In this document: piece after piece, positions 16,180 through 24,915 of the stretch
Layout of the letters: each line of letters opens with the position of its first letter
Position numbering within the stretch: position 1 is the stretch's first letter
Origin: CAYVKM01 sp964452045
GTDB lineage: Bacteria; Calditrichota; Calditrichia; RBG-13-44-9
DNA: 25,379 nt
NCBI GenBank assembly: GCA_964452045.1
Contig: CAYVKM010000054.1
Span: 1-25,379, forward strand
Direction: 5' to 3'
The notes under the pieces: generated by a model
Seen by the model: only the letters and a program-made list of their open reading frames with translations
Databases searched by the model: none
What the model was told of the DNA's origin: nothing
Position numbers and translations under genes: made by a program

Positions 16180-16905
16180 ATGGATACCCAAATGAGTGAA
16201 AATAACCATAATATTTTAGAAGCCTATCAAATAGAAAAACAATACCCTTCCGGTACGGAGACTCTTCTGGTACTGAAGGGAATTTCACTCAATGTCCGGG
16301 CAGGGGAAATCCTGGTTATTATGGGACCTTCCGGTGCCGGTAAGAGCACTTTGTTGCACATTATGGGTACTCTGGATAAACCATCTGTCGGCAGAATCAT
16401 TATCGATGGTAAAGATACCTCCCAATTAAAAGAGACCGAAATATCTCGTTTCCGGAATAGCAATATCGGTTTTGTATTTCAGTTCCATTACCTAATGCCC
16501 GAATTTACCGCTGTCGAAAATCTGTTGATTCCCAGGATGATTAAAGGAGATGACTGGAAGACCGATCTGGACAGGGCAAAAATGCTGTTGACCGAAGTGG
16601 GTCTGGAAAAACGGATGGACCATCGACCATCCCAGTTGTCCGGTGGGGAGTTGCAACGGGTTGCAGTTGCCCGGGCTCTGATGAACCAGCCCAAGCTCAT
16701 TCTGGCGGATGAACCCACCGGTAATCTGGATAGTCAAAACAGCCATGCGCTATTCGAGATTCTGCTGGAGTTAAACCGGAAATATAATCAAACCTTTGTA
16801 ATTGTAACCCATAATGAGATGTTTGCCGGTCAATCGAACCGGGTTATCCATTTGCTGGATGGCCAGATCGAAAAAGAAGAGCAAATACGTCAGGTTCAAC
16901 CGTAA
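16180..16905 (+). CDS. lolD: lipoprotein-releasing ABC transporter ATPase LolD
   Basis: The cytoplasmic ATPase (241 residues) that powers the adjacent permease. Walker A is GPSGAGKS (49-56, Lys55), the Q-loop region is FVFQFHYLMPEFTAVENL, the ABC signature is LSGGELQRVAVARAL (about 153-167), Walker B is LILADEPTGNLD (about 173-184), and the switch His is in VTHN. The FQFHYLMPEFTA wording around the Q-loop is typical of LolD rather than MacB or FtsE. ATG 16180 follows AAAGGCAGAG closely; a second in-frame ATG at 16192 would remove four residues and is possible. recG starts 9 bp after its stop. Confidence 0.95.
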   Translation: MDTQMSENNHNILEAYQIEKQYPSGTETLLVLKGISLNVRAGEILVIMGPSGAGKSTLLHIMGTLDKPSVGRIIIDGKDTSQLKETEISRFRNSNIGFVFQFHYLMPEFTAVENLLIPRMIKGDDWKTDLDRAKMLLTEVGLEKRMDHRPSQLSGGELQRVAVARALMNQPKLILADEPTGNLDSQNSHALFEILLELNRKYNQTFVIVTHNEMFAGQSNRVIHLLDGQIEKEEQIRQVQP

Positions 16906-16914
16906 TACTTTTCA

Positions 16915-19011
16915 ATGGCACACCCACCTAAAACCATCGATGATATTGATGTGCAATTTGTTAAAGGTGTGGGGGAGACACGCGCCAAACAACTAAAGAA
17001 ATATGGAATTTCCTCGGTTCAGGACCTGCTGAACCATATTCCCCGACGTTACCTGGACCGCAGTACCATCACCCGGATTAATCAGGTGAGTAAAGACGAA
17101 GAGGCCACCATTGTGGGACAGGTGGTAAAGGTTAAACTGATTCCCCGTCCACGCCGGCGTCTGGTCGTCACCATCTATGATAAAACCGGTCTGATGGATG
17201 CGGTGTGGTTCAACCAGGCAGATTTTTTCGCCAAGATCTTCAAGCAAGATCAAGAAGTTGCGCTCAGCGGCAAAGTCGGGTTCTACCGGGGATGGCAGAT
17301 GGTGCACCCGGATTTCGATATAATTGATGAAGCCAAAGATCAACTACATACCGGACAGATTATTTCACTTTATCCGGGCACCCAGGATTTAAGAAGGATA
17401 GGTCTCAGTTCTCACGGTTTCCGCCGTATCATCTATAACGCACTGGATAAATACGGTAAAGAAATTACTGAAAATCTACCGGCAAACCTCATCAGTTCAT
17501 ATAAGTTGCTGCCACGTCAACAAACCTACCGTCTGGTTCATTTCCCGGAGAGCATGGAGCAACTCCAACAACCCATGCGCCGGTTGAAATATGAAGAGCT
17601 CTTTTATCTACAGATACTTATGGCACTGCGGCATTATCAGCAACAATCTCCTGTTCAGGGAATCCAGATGACCACCAGCGGGAAGATTATCCGCAAAGTA
17701 TTGGATCAGCTACCCTTTGATTTAACCCAGGCACAACGGAAAGTACTGCGGGAAATCTATGACGATCTGAAAAGCGGCCACCCGATGAACCGTTTGTTAC
17801 AAGGGGATGTCGGTTCCGGGAAAACCCTGGTAGCGATGATTACTGCCCTTATCGCCATAGAGAACAGATACCAGGTAGCCCTGATGGCACCCACCGAAAT
17901 CCTGGCCGAACAACACTTTTTGAATATCTGGGATATGCTGGCAAAAACAGATATCGATCTGCGACTGCTGATTGGTTCTCTGAAAAATAAAGAAAAAGAA
18001 AAGGTACACCAGGAATTGAAAGATGGAAACATCGATATGGTAATTGGGACACATGCGCTGGTTCAGGAAAAAGTAGGGTTCAAGAATCTGGGACTGGTTA
18101 TTATTGACGAGCAACATCGTTTTGGTGTGCTCCAGCGGGGAGAGCTCATCGGGAAGGGCTGGCATCCCCATGTCCTGGTCATGACTGCTACCCCCATACC
18201 CCGTACCCTGGCTATGACATTTTATGGTGATCTGGATAGTTCGGTCATCGATGAGATGCCACCGGGACGGAAACCGGTGGTCACCGCATGGAGACGGGAA
18301 AACAAATTGAAGGAGGTTTACCAGTTTATCCGGGAGAGAGTAAAACAGGGAGAGCAGACTTATATCGTTTATCCATTGGTGGAAGAATCTGAAAAAATAG
18401 ATCTGAAAGCCGCCACGGAGAGTTACCAACATCTGCAGAAAAATGTCTTTCCGGAATTCTGTTTATCCCTATTGCATGGACGAATGCGGAGTGAAGAAAA
18501 AGAAGACGCCATGCGCAAATTCAAGTCCGGTGAGATCCAGATTCTGGTGAGCACGACGGTAATCGAGGTGGGAGTGGATATTCCCAATGCCACCATCCTG
18601 CTGGTGGAACATGCCGAGCGTTTCGGATTAAATCAACTGCATCAGTTGCGGGGACGTATCGGGCGTGGACCAAAAAAATCCTATTGTATTCTGATTACCC
18701 CAGGGGATATAAATGAAGTGGCCCGGCAACGAATCCAGATGATGGAAAAAACCACCGATGGGTTTAAAATCGCTGAGGAGGATTTGCGCCTGAGAGGAAG
18801 CGGAGAATTTTTCGGCACCCGCCAGCATGGAATGCCAGATTTGCAATTCGCTGACCTGGTGCAGGATCAAAAAATTATCCAGACAGCTCGTAAGGATGCC
18901 TTTGTTATTATTGATAAAGATCCGCAACTCCGTTTACCAAAAAATGAGATAATCCGCGAATATTTCCAAAAGCATTTTGTGGAAAAATTTCAATTAATTA
19001 GAATTTCATAA
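16915..19011 (+). CDS. recG: ATP-dependent DNA helicase RecG
   Basis: A 698-residue SF2 helicase that remodels stalled replication forks and Holliday junctions. The N-terminal wedge begins with a helix-hairpin-like start (VKGVGETRAKQLKKYGI) and the hallmark LNHIPRRYLDR, followed by the OB-fold (VGQVVKVKLIPRPRRRLVV). Helicase motif I is GDVGSGKT (about 297-304), motif II is DEQH (about 397-400) in IIDEQHRFGVLQR, motif III is MTATPIPRTLAMT, and motifs V-VI are in STTVIEVGVDIPNA and HQLRGRIGRG. The C-terminal TRG region DLRLRGSGEFFGTRQHGMPD is intact. The length matches the family. ATG 16915 has no clear Shine-Dalgarno and lies 9 bp after lolD, so coupled translation is likely. Confidence 0.97.
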   Translation: MAHPPKTIDDIDVQFVKGVGETRAKQLKKYGISSVQDLLNHIPRRYLDRSTITRINQVSKDEEATIVGQVVKVKLIPRPRRRLVVTIYDKTGLMDAVWFNQADFFAKIFKQDQEVALSGKVGFYRGWQMVHPDFDIIDEAKDQLHTGQIISLYPGTQDLRRIGLSSHGFRRIIYNALDKYGKEITENLPANLISSYKLLPRQQTYRLVHFPESMEQLQQPMRRLKYEELFYLQILMALRHYQQQSPVQGIQMTTSGKIIRKVLDQLPFDLTQAQRKVLREIYDDLKSGHPMNRLLQGDVGSGKTLVAMITALIAIENRYQVALMAPTEILAEQHFLNIWDMLAKTDIDLRLLIGSLKNKEKEKVHQELKDGNIDMVIGTHALVQEKVGFKNLGLVIIDEQHRFGVLQRGELIGKGWHPHVLVMTATPIPRTLAMTFYGDLDSSVIDEMPPGRKPVVTAWRRENKLKEVYQFIRERVKQGEQTYIVYPLVEESEKIDLKAATESYQHLQKNVFPEFCLSLLHGRMRSEEKEDAMRKFKSGEIQILVSTTVIEVGVDIPNATILLVEHAERFGLNQLHQLRGRIGRGPKKSYCILITPGDINEVARQRIQMMEKTTDGFKIAEEDLRLRGSGEFFGTRQHGMPDLQFADLVQDQKIIQTARKDAFVIIDKDPQLRLPKNEIIREYFQKHFVEKFQLIRIS

Positions 19012-19021
19012 TTAAAAACTC

Positions 19022-19047
19022 GGAAAAAAACAATCGCTGTTTTTTCC
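19022..19047. repeat. hairpin just after recG
   Basis: GGAAAAAA(A)CA and TGTTTTTTCC can pair around the five-base loop ATCGC, giving about ten base pairs with one bulged A, starting 11 bp after the recG stop. The T-run is inside the 3' arm instead of following the stem, so its value as an intrinsic terminator is uncertain in either direction. Confidence 0.4.
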
Positions 19048-19081
19048 ATTAACTATCGAAAAAGGATTCTCTGATTCGTTA

Positions 19082-19110
19082 TTCTGAATTTATTTCAGAA
19101 ATTATTTTTC
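19082..19110 (+). terminator. candidate intrinsic terminator of the lysS-recG operon
   Basis: TTCTGAA-TTTAT-TTCAGAA is a perfect seven-pair stem with a five-base loop (19082-19100), followed by ATTATTTTTC on the plus strand. The stem is AT-rich and therefore weak, but the position (71 bp after recG, convergent genes) and the T-rich tail fit a terminator. Confidence 0.4.
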
Positions 19111-19117
19111 GTATTAA

Positions 19118-19164
19118 AAAAATAACATGCCAGCGAGATAAAACCATATTACAGCGTTATTTTT
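19118..19164. repeat. 9-bp inverted repeat with long loop in convergent gap
   Basis: AAAAATAAC (19118-19126) is the exact reverse complement of GTTATTTTT (19156-19164), with 29 bp between. On the plus strand the 3' arm is T-rich, and on the minus strand the other arm becomes T-rich, so it could help stop transcription from both sides. The long loop makes this tentative. Confidence 0.3.
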
Positions 19165-19188
19165 CTAACAAACGGAAACTTTATTTTG

Positions 19189-19587
19189 TTATTTCTCGAG
19201 GCCAAGTCTGAACGCCAGGAGTGCCATGATCAGGGTTAACGGACCAAAGACCAGCTTCTCTACTGAAGAAGAAGAATTATAATTTCCACCCATATTTAAC
19301 AGAAAAAACACACCCATTATCCAGATGCCAATAGTGGCCAATTTTTTGAGTTTACTGATTTTCAGATAACCGGTCTTCAGGGCAACGATCAGGATGAAGA
19401 TCAGAGTCGCCAACAGCGCGACCAGTTCCAGGGTGAATAGATTTGAAGGTGAATTTCCGGTTTGTCCACCCCAGACAACATCAGAGGGCAGCACCCTCAA
19501 CAGAACCAGCACATGAAAGAGACTCAGTAATATCAGTAAAAAAAGAAGTATGTTTCCAGCTAACTTTGCACTTATCCATTTTTTCAT
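19189..19587 (-). CDS. small membrane protein with four predicted helices, unrecognised
   Basis: I do not recognise this 132-residue protein. It has four hydrophobic segments: about 10-31, 49-68, 83-100 (IGIWIMGVFFLLNMGGNY) and 109-129. Short polar loops carry GGQTGNSPSN between the first two helices and KKLAT before the third. The second loop is Lys-rich (KTGYLKISKLKK), which by the positive-inside rule puts it in the cytoplasm. No enzyme motif is visible. ATG 19587 has only a weak ribosome-binding site. It follows the aldo/keto-reductase-like gene by 38 bp on the same strand and may be co-transcribed with it. Confidence 0.75.
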   Translation of the reverse strand: MKKWISAKLAGNILLFLLILLSLFHVLVLLRVLPSDVVWGGQTGNSPSNLFTLELVALLATLIFILIVALKTGYLKISKLKKLATIGIWIMGVFFLLNMGGNYNSSSSVEKLVFGPLTLIMALLAFRLGLEK

Positions 19588-19625
19588 TTTTATTCTGCTA
19601 CGAATTAAACAAGATCAAAATATTT

Positions 19626-20426
19626 TCAGCGCGATTTATAAATATGGTCCCCGAACCGACGCATCCGGGCCAACTCCTCTTCGCTCATTACCTCAGTTTC
19701 CAGGGTAGTTAAATCCTCCCGCATCTGCTCCATGGTTTTAGCTCCGACCATGACCACATCCACTGCAGAGTTGCTTAAAACAAATCTGTAGCAATCTACC
19801 GCAGATGGTGGTTTATCTCCTTCCGGCATCCTTTTCGCCTTGAGCAACTGGCCCCAGCGGGTTGCAGTAAAAGAAACAATTCCGGGCCGTTCTTCACCCT
19901 GCAAATAGGGAAACGCTTCCGTCTCCGCTCCCCGGTGAGCAGCGTTATAGCGAATATGAAAAACATCAAAGATACCCTCTTTAGCTAGCTCGGGAAAAAG
20001 TTTACGGTTATGCCCGGATAATCCCAGGAATCGCACCTTTCCTTTTTCCTTCAGTTCCAGCGCCCCATCAATAATTTTCTGCGGCGGTCGTTTGGGGAAG
20101 TATCCCAGCAGGAGGATATCAACATAATCAATACCCAGCGCTTTTATTCCCCGATTCAGAAAATATTCGGTCAGGTGCTTCTGGTGGGCATAAGTATAAC
20201 AGGCTAACACCAATTTTTCCCGCTGTCCTTTTTTAATAATTTCCTGAATAGCTTTTTGCATTTCTTTGGAACGACCCCGGATAAATGTCCCCCAGGTAAA
20301 ATAATTACAACCTCGTTCGAAGGCTTCTTCATAAGCTTTCTGCGGCGCACGATAGCTGGAGGAAATGCCCAGACGACCCACTTTCAGGTCAGTCCTGCCT
20401 AGTATTCTTTGTTGATCAAAGGTCAT
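19626..20426 (-). CDS. aldo/keto reductase-fold protein with degenerate catalytic tetrad
   Basis: This 266-residue protein has the barrel of the aldo/keto reductase family: an N-terminal GRTDLKVGRLGIS hairpin-like start, the strand-helix blocks ALGIDYVDILLL (96-107) and LKEKGKVRFLGLSGHNRKLF, and a late VVMVGAKTMEQMREDL cofactor-side segment. The usual catalytic residues appear missing. The FDTA...Y block reads NYFTWGTFIRG (41-51), so the Asp and Tyr are absent; the Lys strand reads KLVLACYTY (71-79); and the LLH motif reads LLLGYF (105-110), with Gly at the His position. A specific surface block YNAAHRGAETEAFPYL suggests a defined subfamily, not random decay. It may be a non-redox binding protein or use another active site. 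ATG 20426; 38 bp before the next gene. Confidence 0.85.
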   Translation of the reverse strand: MTFDQQRILGRTDLKVGRLGISSSYRAPQKAYEEAFERGCNYFTWGTFIRGRSKEMQKAIQEIIKKGQREKLVLACYTYAHQKHLTEYFLNRGIKALGIDYVDILLLGYFPKRPPQKIIDGALELKEKGKVRFLGLSGHNRKLFPELAKEGIFDVFHIRYNAAHRGAETEAFPYLQGEERPGIVSFTATRWGQLLKAKRMPEGDKPPSAVDCYRFVLSNSAVDVVMVGAKTMEQMREDLTTLETEVMSEEELARMRRFGDHIYKSR

Positions 20427-20529
20427 GTTTAAACATCTCCAAATGTTTTCCGTTTAAGATAGTTAGGTTGCCTCGAAAATTGCATCACTGTTATTTTGGA
20501 ATTAATATATTAGTTGAACCATCCGTATC

Positions 20530-21072
20530 CTAAATAACATCAGATTTCAGAATGGCAAACATATCAATATCCTCAAATTTATCCCATTTCCTGATATGCT
20601 GCCGGAGGGTTCCCTCATGGGTCATTCCCATTTTCTTTAGCACTCTGGCGGAAGCCTCATTCCGGGAAAAGCAATGGGCATGGATCCGGTTGAGTCCCAA
20701 TGCCTCAAAGCTATATTGAATCACTGCCAGACCGGCCTCGGTAGCATATCCGCGATTCCAGTATTCTTTACCAATCCAGTAACCCAGTTCAGCATGCAAA
20801 TGTTTATGGTTGATGTGCATCAAACTAATGGAGCCGATCAGGACATTATTTTCAATCAGGGTGATTGCCAGATGGATAGATCTTTTTTCCTTATACCGCT
20901 GTGGATGTTCGGATATCCATTTTTCCGCAAGGTGCTTTTCATAAGGATGAGGGATGCGCAATGTGGTATCGGCTATCTCAAAAGCGCCGGCCAGCAGGGA
21001 TACTCGGTCTGCATCGGACATTCGAAATCCGCGTAGAATTAATCGTTCAGTTTTTAATTGAGGATAAAGCAT
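20530..21072 (-). CDS. GNAT N-acetyltransferase, RimJ/RimL-like
   Basis: A 180-residue GCN5-related acetyltransferase of the RimJ/RimL (Acetyltransf_3) type, which transfers acetyl from acetyl-CoA to a protein N-terminus or small amine. It starts with the usual LKTERLILRGFRMSDADRV. The central strand VLIGSISLMHI leads to ELGYWIGKEYWNRGYATEA (95-113), whose NRGYATEA loop binds the CoA pyrophosphate. The late block LNRIHAHCFSRNEASARVLK followed by KMGMTHEGTLR is conserved in the group. The length is typical. ATG 21072 has AGG about 11 bases upstream. It lies between the exported protein and the reductase-like gene, all on the minus strand. The substrate cannot be deduced; ribosomal protein acetylation is not demonstrated for most such paralogues. 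Confidence 0.9.
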   Translation of the reverse strand: MLYPQLKTERLILRGFRMSDADRVSLLAGAFEIADTTLRIPHPYEKHLAEKWISEHPQRYKEKRSIHLAITLIENNVLIGSISLMHINHKHLHAELGYWIGKEYWNRGYATEAGLAVIQYSFEALGLNRIHAHCFSRNEASARVLKKMGMTHEGTLRQHIRKWDKFEDIDMFAILKSDVI

Positions 21073-21150
21073 TTTGTAATTACCTGTTCTTCAATCCGGA
21101 TCAAAATGAAATGCTTTTTTCAAAATAGCCCAAAAAAATTTCTTGCTCTC

Positions 21151-22293
21151 CTATCGGATTCGCCGGGCTAAAGCCGGAAGTACATAATTAAAATGGAATC
21201 CAAGTACTGCCTGATTATCTTTGCGCAAATTAAAGAAAAATCCTGGTGACAACTTGCCAAATTTTATCACACCCGGATAAATATTTAAACGAACGCGGTA
21301 CCCCTTGGTACCGGATAAAATCAGAGAAGCCAACAAAGAATTATCCCGATCGTAAAAAATACCGGCTGTCCACACCAGACTGGTAGTCAATTCTCTGACA
21401 CCCGAGTCGTTATCTACCTGCACCAAATCTTTAGCAACCAGACCTCCGGCAAAAGATATACTGGTGCCGTTCTTTGCCAAATGGGAAAGTCCGAACATCC
21501 CATGGACGCCCCAGTGATTAAAATAACTCCAAGATTTCCAGAACGGTAATTTTACTTTGATCATAAAATTTTGGCCAATATTCTCTATGGTATTCAACCA
21601 GGGATCATATCCGGGCATAAACGACCAGTCCCTCATATGCAAGGTGTTTCCAAAAAAACGAGCTACCTTATTTATCGAAAAAAGCAAAAGTCCGGCAGTA
21701 TTAAAGATATACACATCAGAGATTGAATCGACATTGGGCCCGACATAATAGTTGTTTTCCACGACTTCATTGAGCAGATGATAAGCCATCCAGGATGAAA
21801 GTGCCCACAGAACAGGTTTTTCGTAATCATGAAAACGATACCACTCCACAAAGGCCCGGTACGTGAATCCACCTCCCCATAGATGATTTTTATAATTCGG
21901 ATAATATTGGGCTTGTTTTAATTTAAAACTGGTGGGAAAAACTTCCTGTCTCCAGAATTTGTCCCAGCCAAAGGCGTCTATGGTTTGGAACGGATGGGAG
22001 AGGTTGTAGGTCACATTCTTCCAGCCATTTTCAAAATCAATATCAGATAGCCGATTAGAACGATTACTAATCTGCAGAATACCAAAGCCACCGTTTATAA
22101 TCACGTTGAGGGGATTAAACAGAGATTCCGAACCATAGGATTTCCCATGATAGAAATAATAAGTACTATCTGGCGTTACACCCAGACATATGTTGATTTC
22201 ACCCGGATACAGAAACAGACAGATATATATTAAGTATCTCAGCCTTTTCTTATTTATGTTTATCAAAAAATAGAGAAGAGAGTATGTAGCCAT
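21151..22293 (-). CDS. exported protein of unknown function, probably envelope-associated
   Basis: I do not recognise this 380-residue protein with certainty. A basic stretch (NKKRLRY) followed by a hydrophobic segment (LIYICLFLYPGEINICLG, about 20-38) looks like a signal peptide, with a rather long N-region. The mature part is rich in Trp, Tyr, Phe, Gly and Asn. A middle block has hydrophobic helical stretches (YEKPVLWALSSWMAYHLLNE and VYIFNTAGLLLFSINKVARF). The last 130 residues alternate polar and aromatic residues in short strands (for example GTSISFAGGLVAKDLVQV and YRVRLNIYPGVI), as in outer-membrane beta strands. It loosely recalls DUF3943-type lipocalin/OM-associated families, but I cannot confirm that. 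ATG 22293 has AGG five bases upstream. It follows the large regulator gene by 44 bp, so they are probably co-transcribed. Confidence 0.75.
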   Translation of the reverse strand: MATYSLLYFLININKKRLRYLIYICLFLYPGEINICLGVTPDSTYYFYHGKSYGSESLFNPLNVIINGGFGILQISNRSNRLSDIDFENGWKNVTYNLSHPFQTIDAFGWDKFWRQEVFPTSFKLKQAQYYPNYKNHLWGGGFTYRAFVEWYRFHDYEKPVLWALSSWMAYHLLNEVVENNYYVGPNVDSISDVYIFNTAGLLLFSINKVARFFGNTLHMRDWSFMPGYDPWLNTIENIGQNFMIKVKLPFWKSWSYFNHWGVHGMFGLSHLAKNGTSISFAGGLVAKDLVQVDNDSGVRELTTSLVWTAGIFYDRDNSLLASLILSGTKGYRVRLNIYPGVIKFGKLSPGFFFNLRKDNQAVLGFHFNYVLPALARRIR

Positions 22294-22337
22294 TTAAACC
22301 TAAAGTTTACATCAGGAGTCGAATACAATTGATACAA

Positions 22338-24915
22338 TCAGCGAAATTTGCGGGAAAATTCCAGGCCGAATGTTAATCCACTCCCGAAAAGGAGGCCCTC
22401 TGCCGCACCCAGAATCAAACGGGATAACTGGCCATAATGGGATTCACCAAACATTTTAGCCAGTGGTTGCAGATTTATCTGGGAATTGACAAAAGACCGT
22501 GCGATGGTCTCGATACTGGCACTGAACAGGTTCCCTTTGATAAGCGTCAGTAAAATTGCTGCCAGCATTGTCCCGAGAGCGGCCATTGCAATGCGCATCA
22601 ACATTCTTTTATGATTTGTTACACCACCGGCCAGATATCCCAGAGAAAGCCCAAGCCCAATAATCGCTCCTTCATAAGCGCCGGCAATCTCACTTAACTG
22701 CTGGCCAAACAGCGCCTGAAAGGTATCAACACCAATTACATGAAGTATGCCCCCAATAAGAGCACCTCCCAGCACCGCACCAATTACCGACCAGTAAGGA
22801 CTGTGGCGATAGCCAATTGACTGCATCGCAGTCATCCCCAGGCTTATACCAACACCTGCCAGAAGGCCTGCAATACTGCCAAGACTCGCCAGAACCAGGA
22901 TTAGCGTGGTGGATTCGAAAACCGGCGTTTGGCGAAAAACCACCAGGAGGATACCCAGTACCAAACCCACCATTAGACCCGATATGGCTGCCCCAAAAGC
23001 ACCGCCCAGGGTACTTTTCAGAATCTCCAGTTTTTCCCGGCGAAGCCTCACCCACATCAATCCGGATAGCACCAGAAACGCAACCAGTGGGGGCAAAGTC
23101 CGCAATTTAAAGAGCCGTTTATTGTGGTCACGAATAAAAGCCAGACTGATGGCCTGCCGGATGATACCCGGTCTGGGTTCCCGGTCAGCCGCGAGAACCG
23201 CCCGGATGGAAGCATCCCCGTTTTTCTCCGCCAGGACAATACTNNNNNNNNNNNNNNNNNNNNNNNNNNNNNNNNNNNNNNNNNNNNNNNNNNNNNNNNN
23301 NNNNNNNNNNNNNNNNNNNNNNNNNNNNNNNNNNNNNNNNNNNTCCGGAGAGCCGGATTCGCTCTCCCAACGGGATAATCAGATCGAGGGTATCACCATC
23401 CAGCAAAAGTTGATGGACCTGGAAATTTTCCGCAGCCCGGTCAATAACCGCCTGGGCTCGCTTTACCGCCAGTCTTTCAGCAGACTGCCAGCGAGAGATC
23501 TCCGGGATCAAAAAATCGTGGGTCAATTCCACCCGGGTTTGACCATCCTGTCGGCGATACCTGATCACCCGGGCTGCAGCCAGATCCTCAATCAATTTGC
23601 GGATTTTATCCCGGTCTTCAAAATTGGATAGCACTTCTGTTTCTAATTCGGAAAGTGGCAGCAGCAGGCGTTGATCATTTCCGGAAATCAATCCGGTAAG
23701 AATGATTTTCGCCAGCTCCATATCCCCGGAGTGATATCTTTGAATCACCCGCTCCAGATATTGACTCATAATCTGATAAGCCCCACCCAGTTTTCGGTAA
23801 ATGTTCAGGGTGATTCGGGAGGAATCGTCCCGAAAATCGTATAAAGCATCACAGACAATCTGCAATTGGGGCGGATCGATATAATCCTCATCAGCGAGAT
23901 CCTGCAAAATGGCCTGTACAAGTGCCGGCTCAAAGTCACATCCCACTTTCCGGGCTGGTTCAATAATGGCCTGTTCAGCATGGTTGCGGTCAAATCGCTG
24001 CAGGCGATATTCATTGTGAAAGATCTCCGGTAGAACTGATTTGAATTCACTCATCTCTGCCAGCAGGTCTTCCCGCAAGACAAACAGAAGTTTAAAATCG
24101 AGACTATCTTTTTGGTAAATTCGGTTGAGCAACCGGATAAAATTCTCTCGTTTTTCGGGGGACAACAAGGTAAAGAATTCCTCAAACTGATCCAGCACAA
24201 AGATAACCGAGGTGCCGGAGGGGAAACTCAGCTTCTCCAAAGCCATTCCCGGATCAGTACCTATCTCTTGTTCATTATAATTTCTTATCAAGACATTCAT
24301 TATCTGTTCTACCGGATCATGAAATCCGCGAATGATAAAGGCGGCGTGTCCCAGTTTGCGCAGTGCCGGAAGAACACCGGCATGGGCAATGGAGCTTTTG
24401 CCTACGCCCGATCGCCCGTAAAGAATCAGACTACGATGCGATAATATTTGGGAGCAGATGGTCTGGACCTCAGATTCCCGGCCAAAGAAAAATTCAGAAT
24501 CGTTTTCAGTATAATAATCCAGAAATTTATATGGGCGCTTGGATATAGCAGGTTCCATCTGTCGTTTTGAGTCAATCGCTACAGCTTCCGTTAAAATTTC
24601 CGGTTCCTTAATAAACATAAAGCCATGTTTGGGATACGTCTTGATATAGCGGGGATTTTTAGCATCATCCCCTAGCACCTTCCGGATATCTTTGATACAC
24701 TGGCTTAGCGCCGAATCGGTTACGATAACATCATTCCAGATATTGTCAAATAGCTGATCCTTGGAAATTAACCGGGAGTGATGGGATACCAGGAAGGTTA
24801 GTACATCAAAATATTTTGCGTTTAACGCATATACCTTATTTTGCCGACGTATCTGCCGGTTTTTTAAATCGATAATAATGTCATCAAATTGATATCCGGC
24901 TATATTCTGATCCAT
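22338..24915 (-). CDS. winged-helix / STAND NTPase / polytopic membrane protein, interrupted by assembly gap
   Basis: I read this as one gene broken by the run of N at 23244-23343. Before the gap, an OmpR-type DNA-binding winged helix (about 6-101; LISKDQLFDNIWNDVIV, then ALSQCIKDIRKVLGD and RYIKTYPKHGFMFI) is followed by a STAND-type NTPase: Walker A GRSGVGKSS (Lys173), Walker B VIFVLDQFEEFF (Asp242), and a helical region with DDSSRITLNIYRKLGGAY and VELTHDFLIPEISRWQ. After the gap the frame is open from 23243 through SIVLAEKNGDASIR and RDHNKRLFKL into a Gly-rich domain with about 6-7 hydrophobic helices, ending at the stop at 22338. With exactly 100 N the two halves are out of phase, but 100 N is a standard placeholder length. 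ATG 24915 is chosen (GAGA six bases upstream); a TTG at 24927 is possible. It is probably an inner-membrane-bound transcription regulator whose NTPase acts as a switch. Confidence 0.72.
23244..23343. other. assembly gap of 100 N
   Basis: Exactly 100 ambiguous bases, the conventional size for an unknown-length scaffold gap. It lies inside the large regulator gene and hides the junction between its NTPase and membrane parts. Reading frame, and even the continuity of the two sides, cannot be judged across it from this window alone. Confidence 0.98.

Noticed and set aside
22726..23110. Gly/Pro-rich ORFs on both strands overlapping the membrane domain
   Set aside because: They are out-of-frame readings of Gly/Ala/Leu-rich coding DNA.
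23185..23243. Apparent end of the regulator at a stop at 23185 when read straight through the 100 N
   Set aside because: The frame across a placeholder gap is arbitrary; the alternative frame on the same side stays open for more than 300 codons and encodes a coherent membrane domain.
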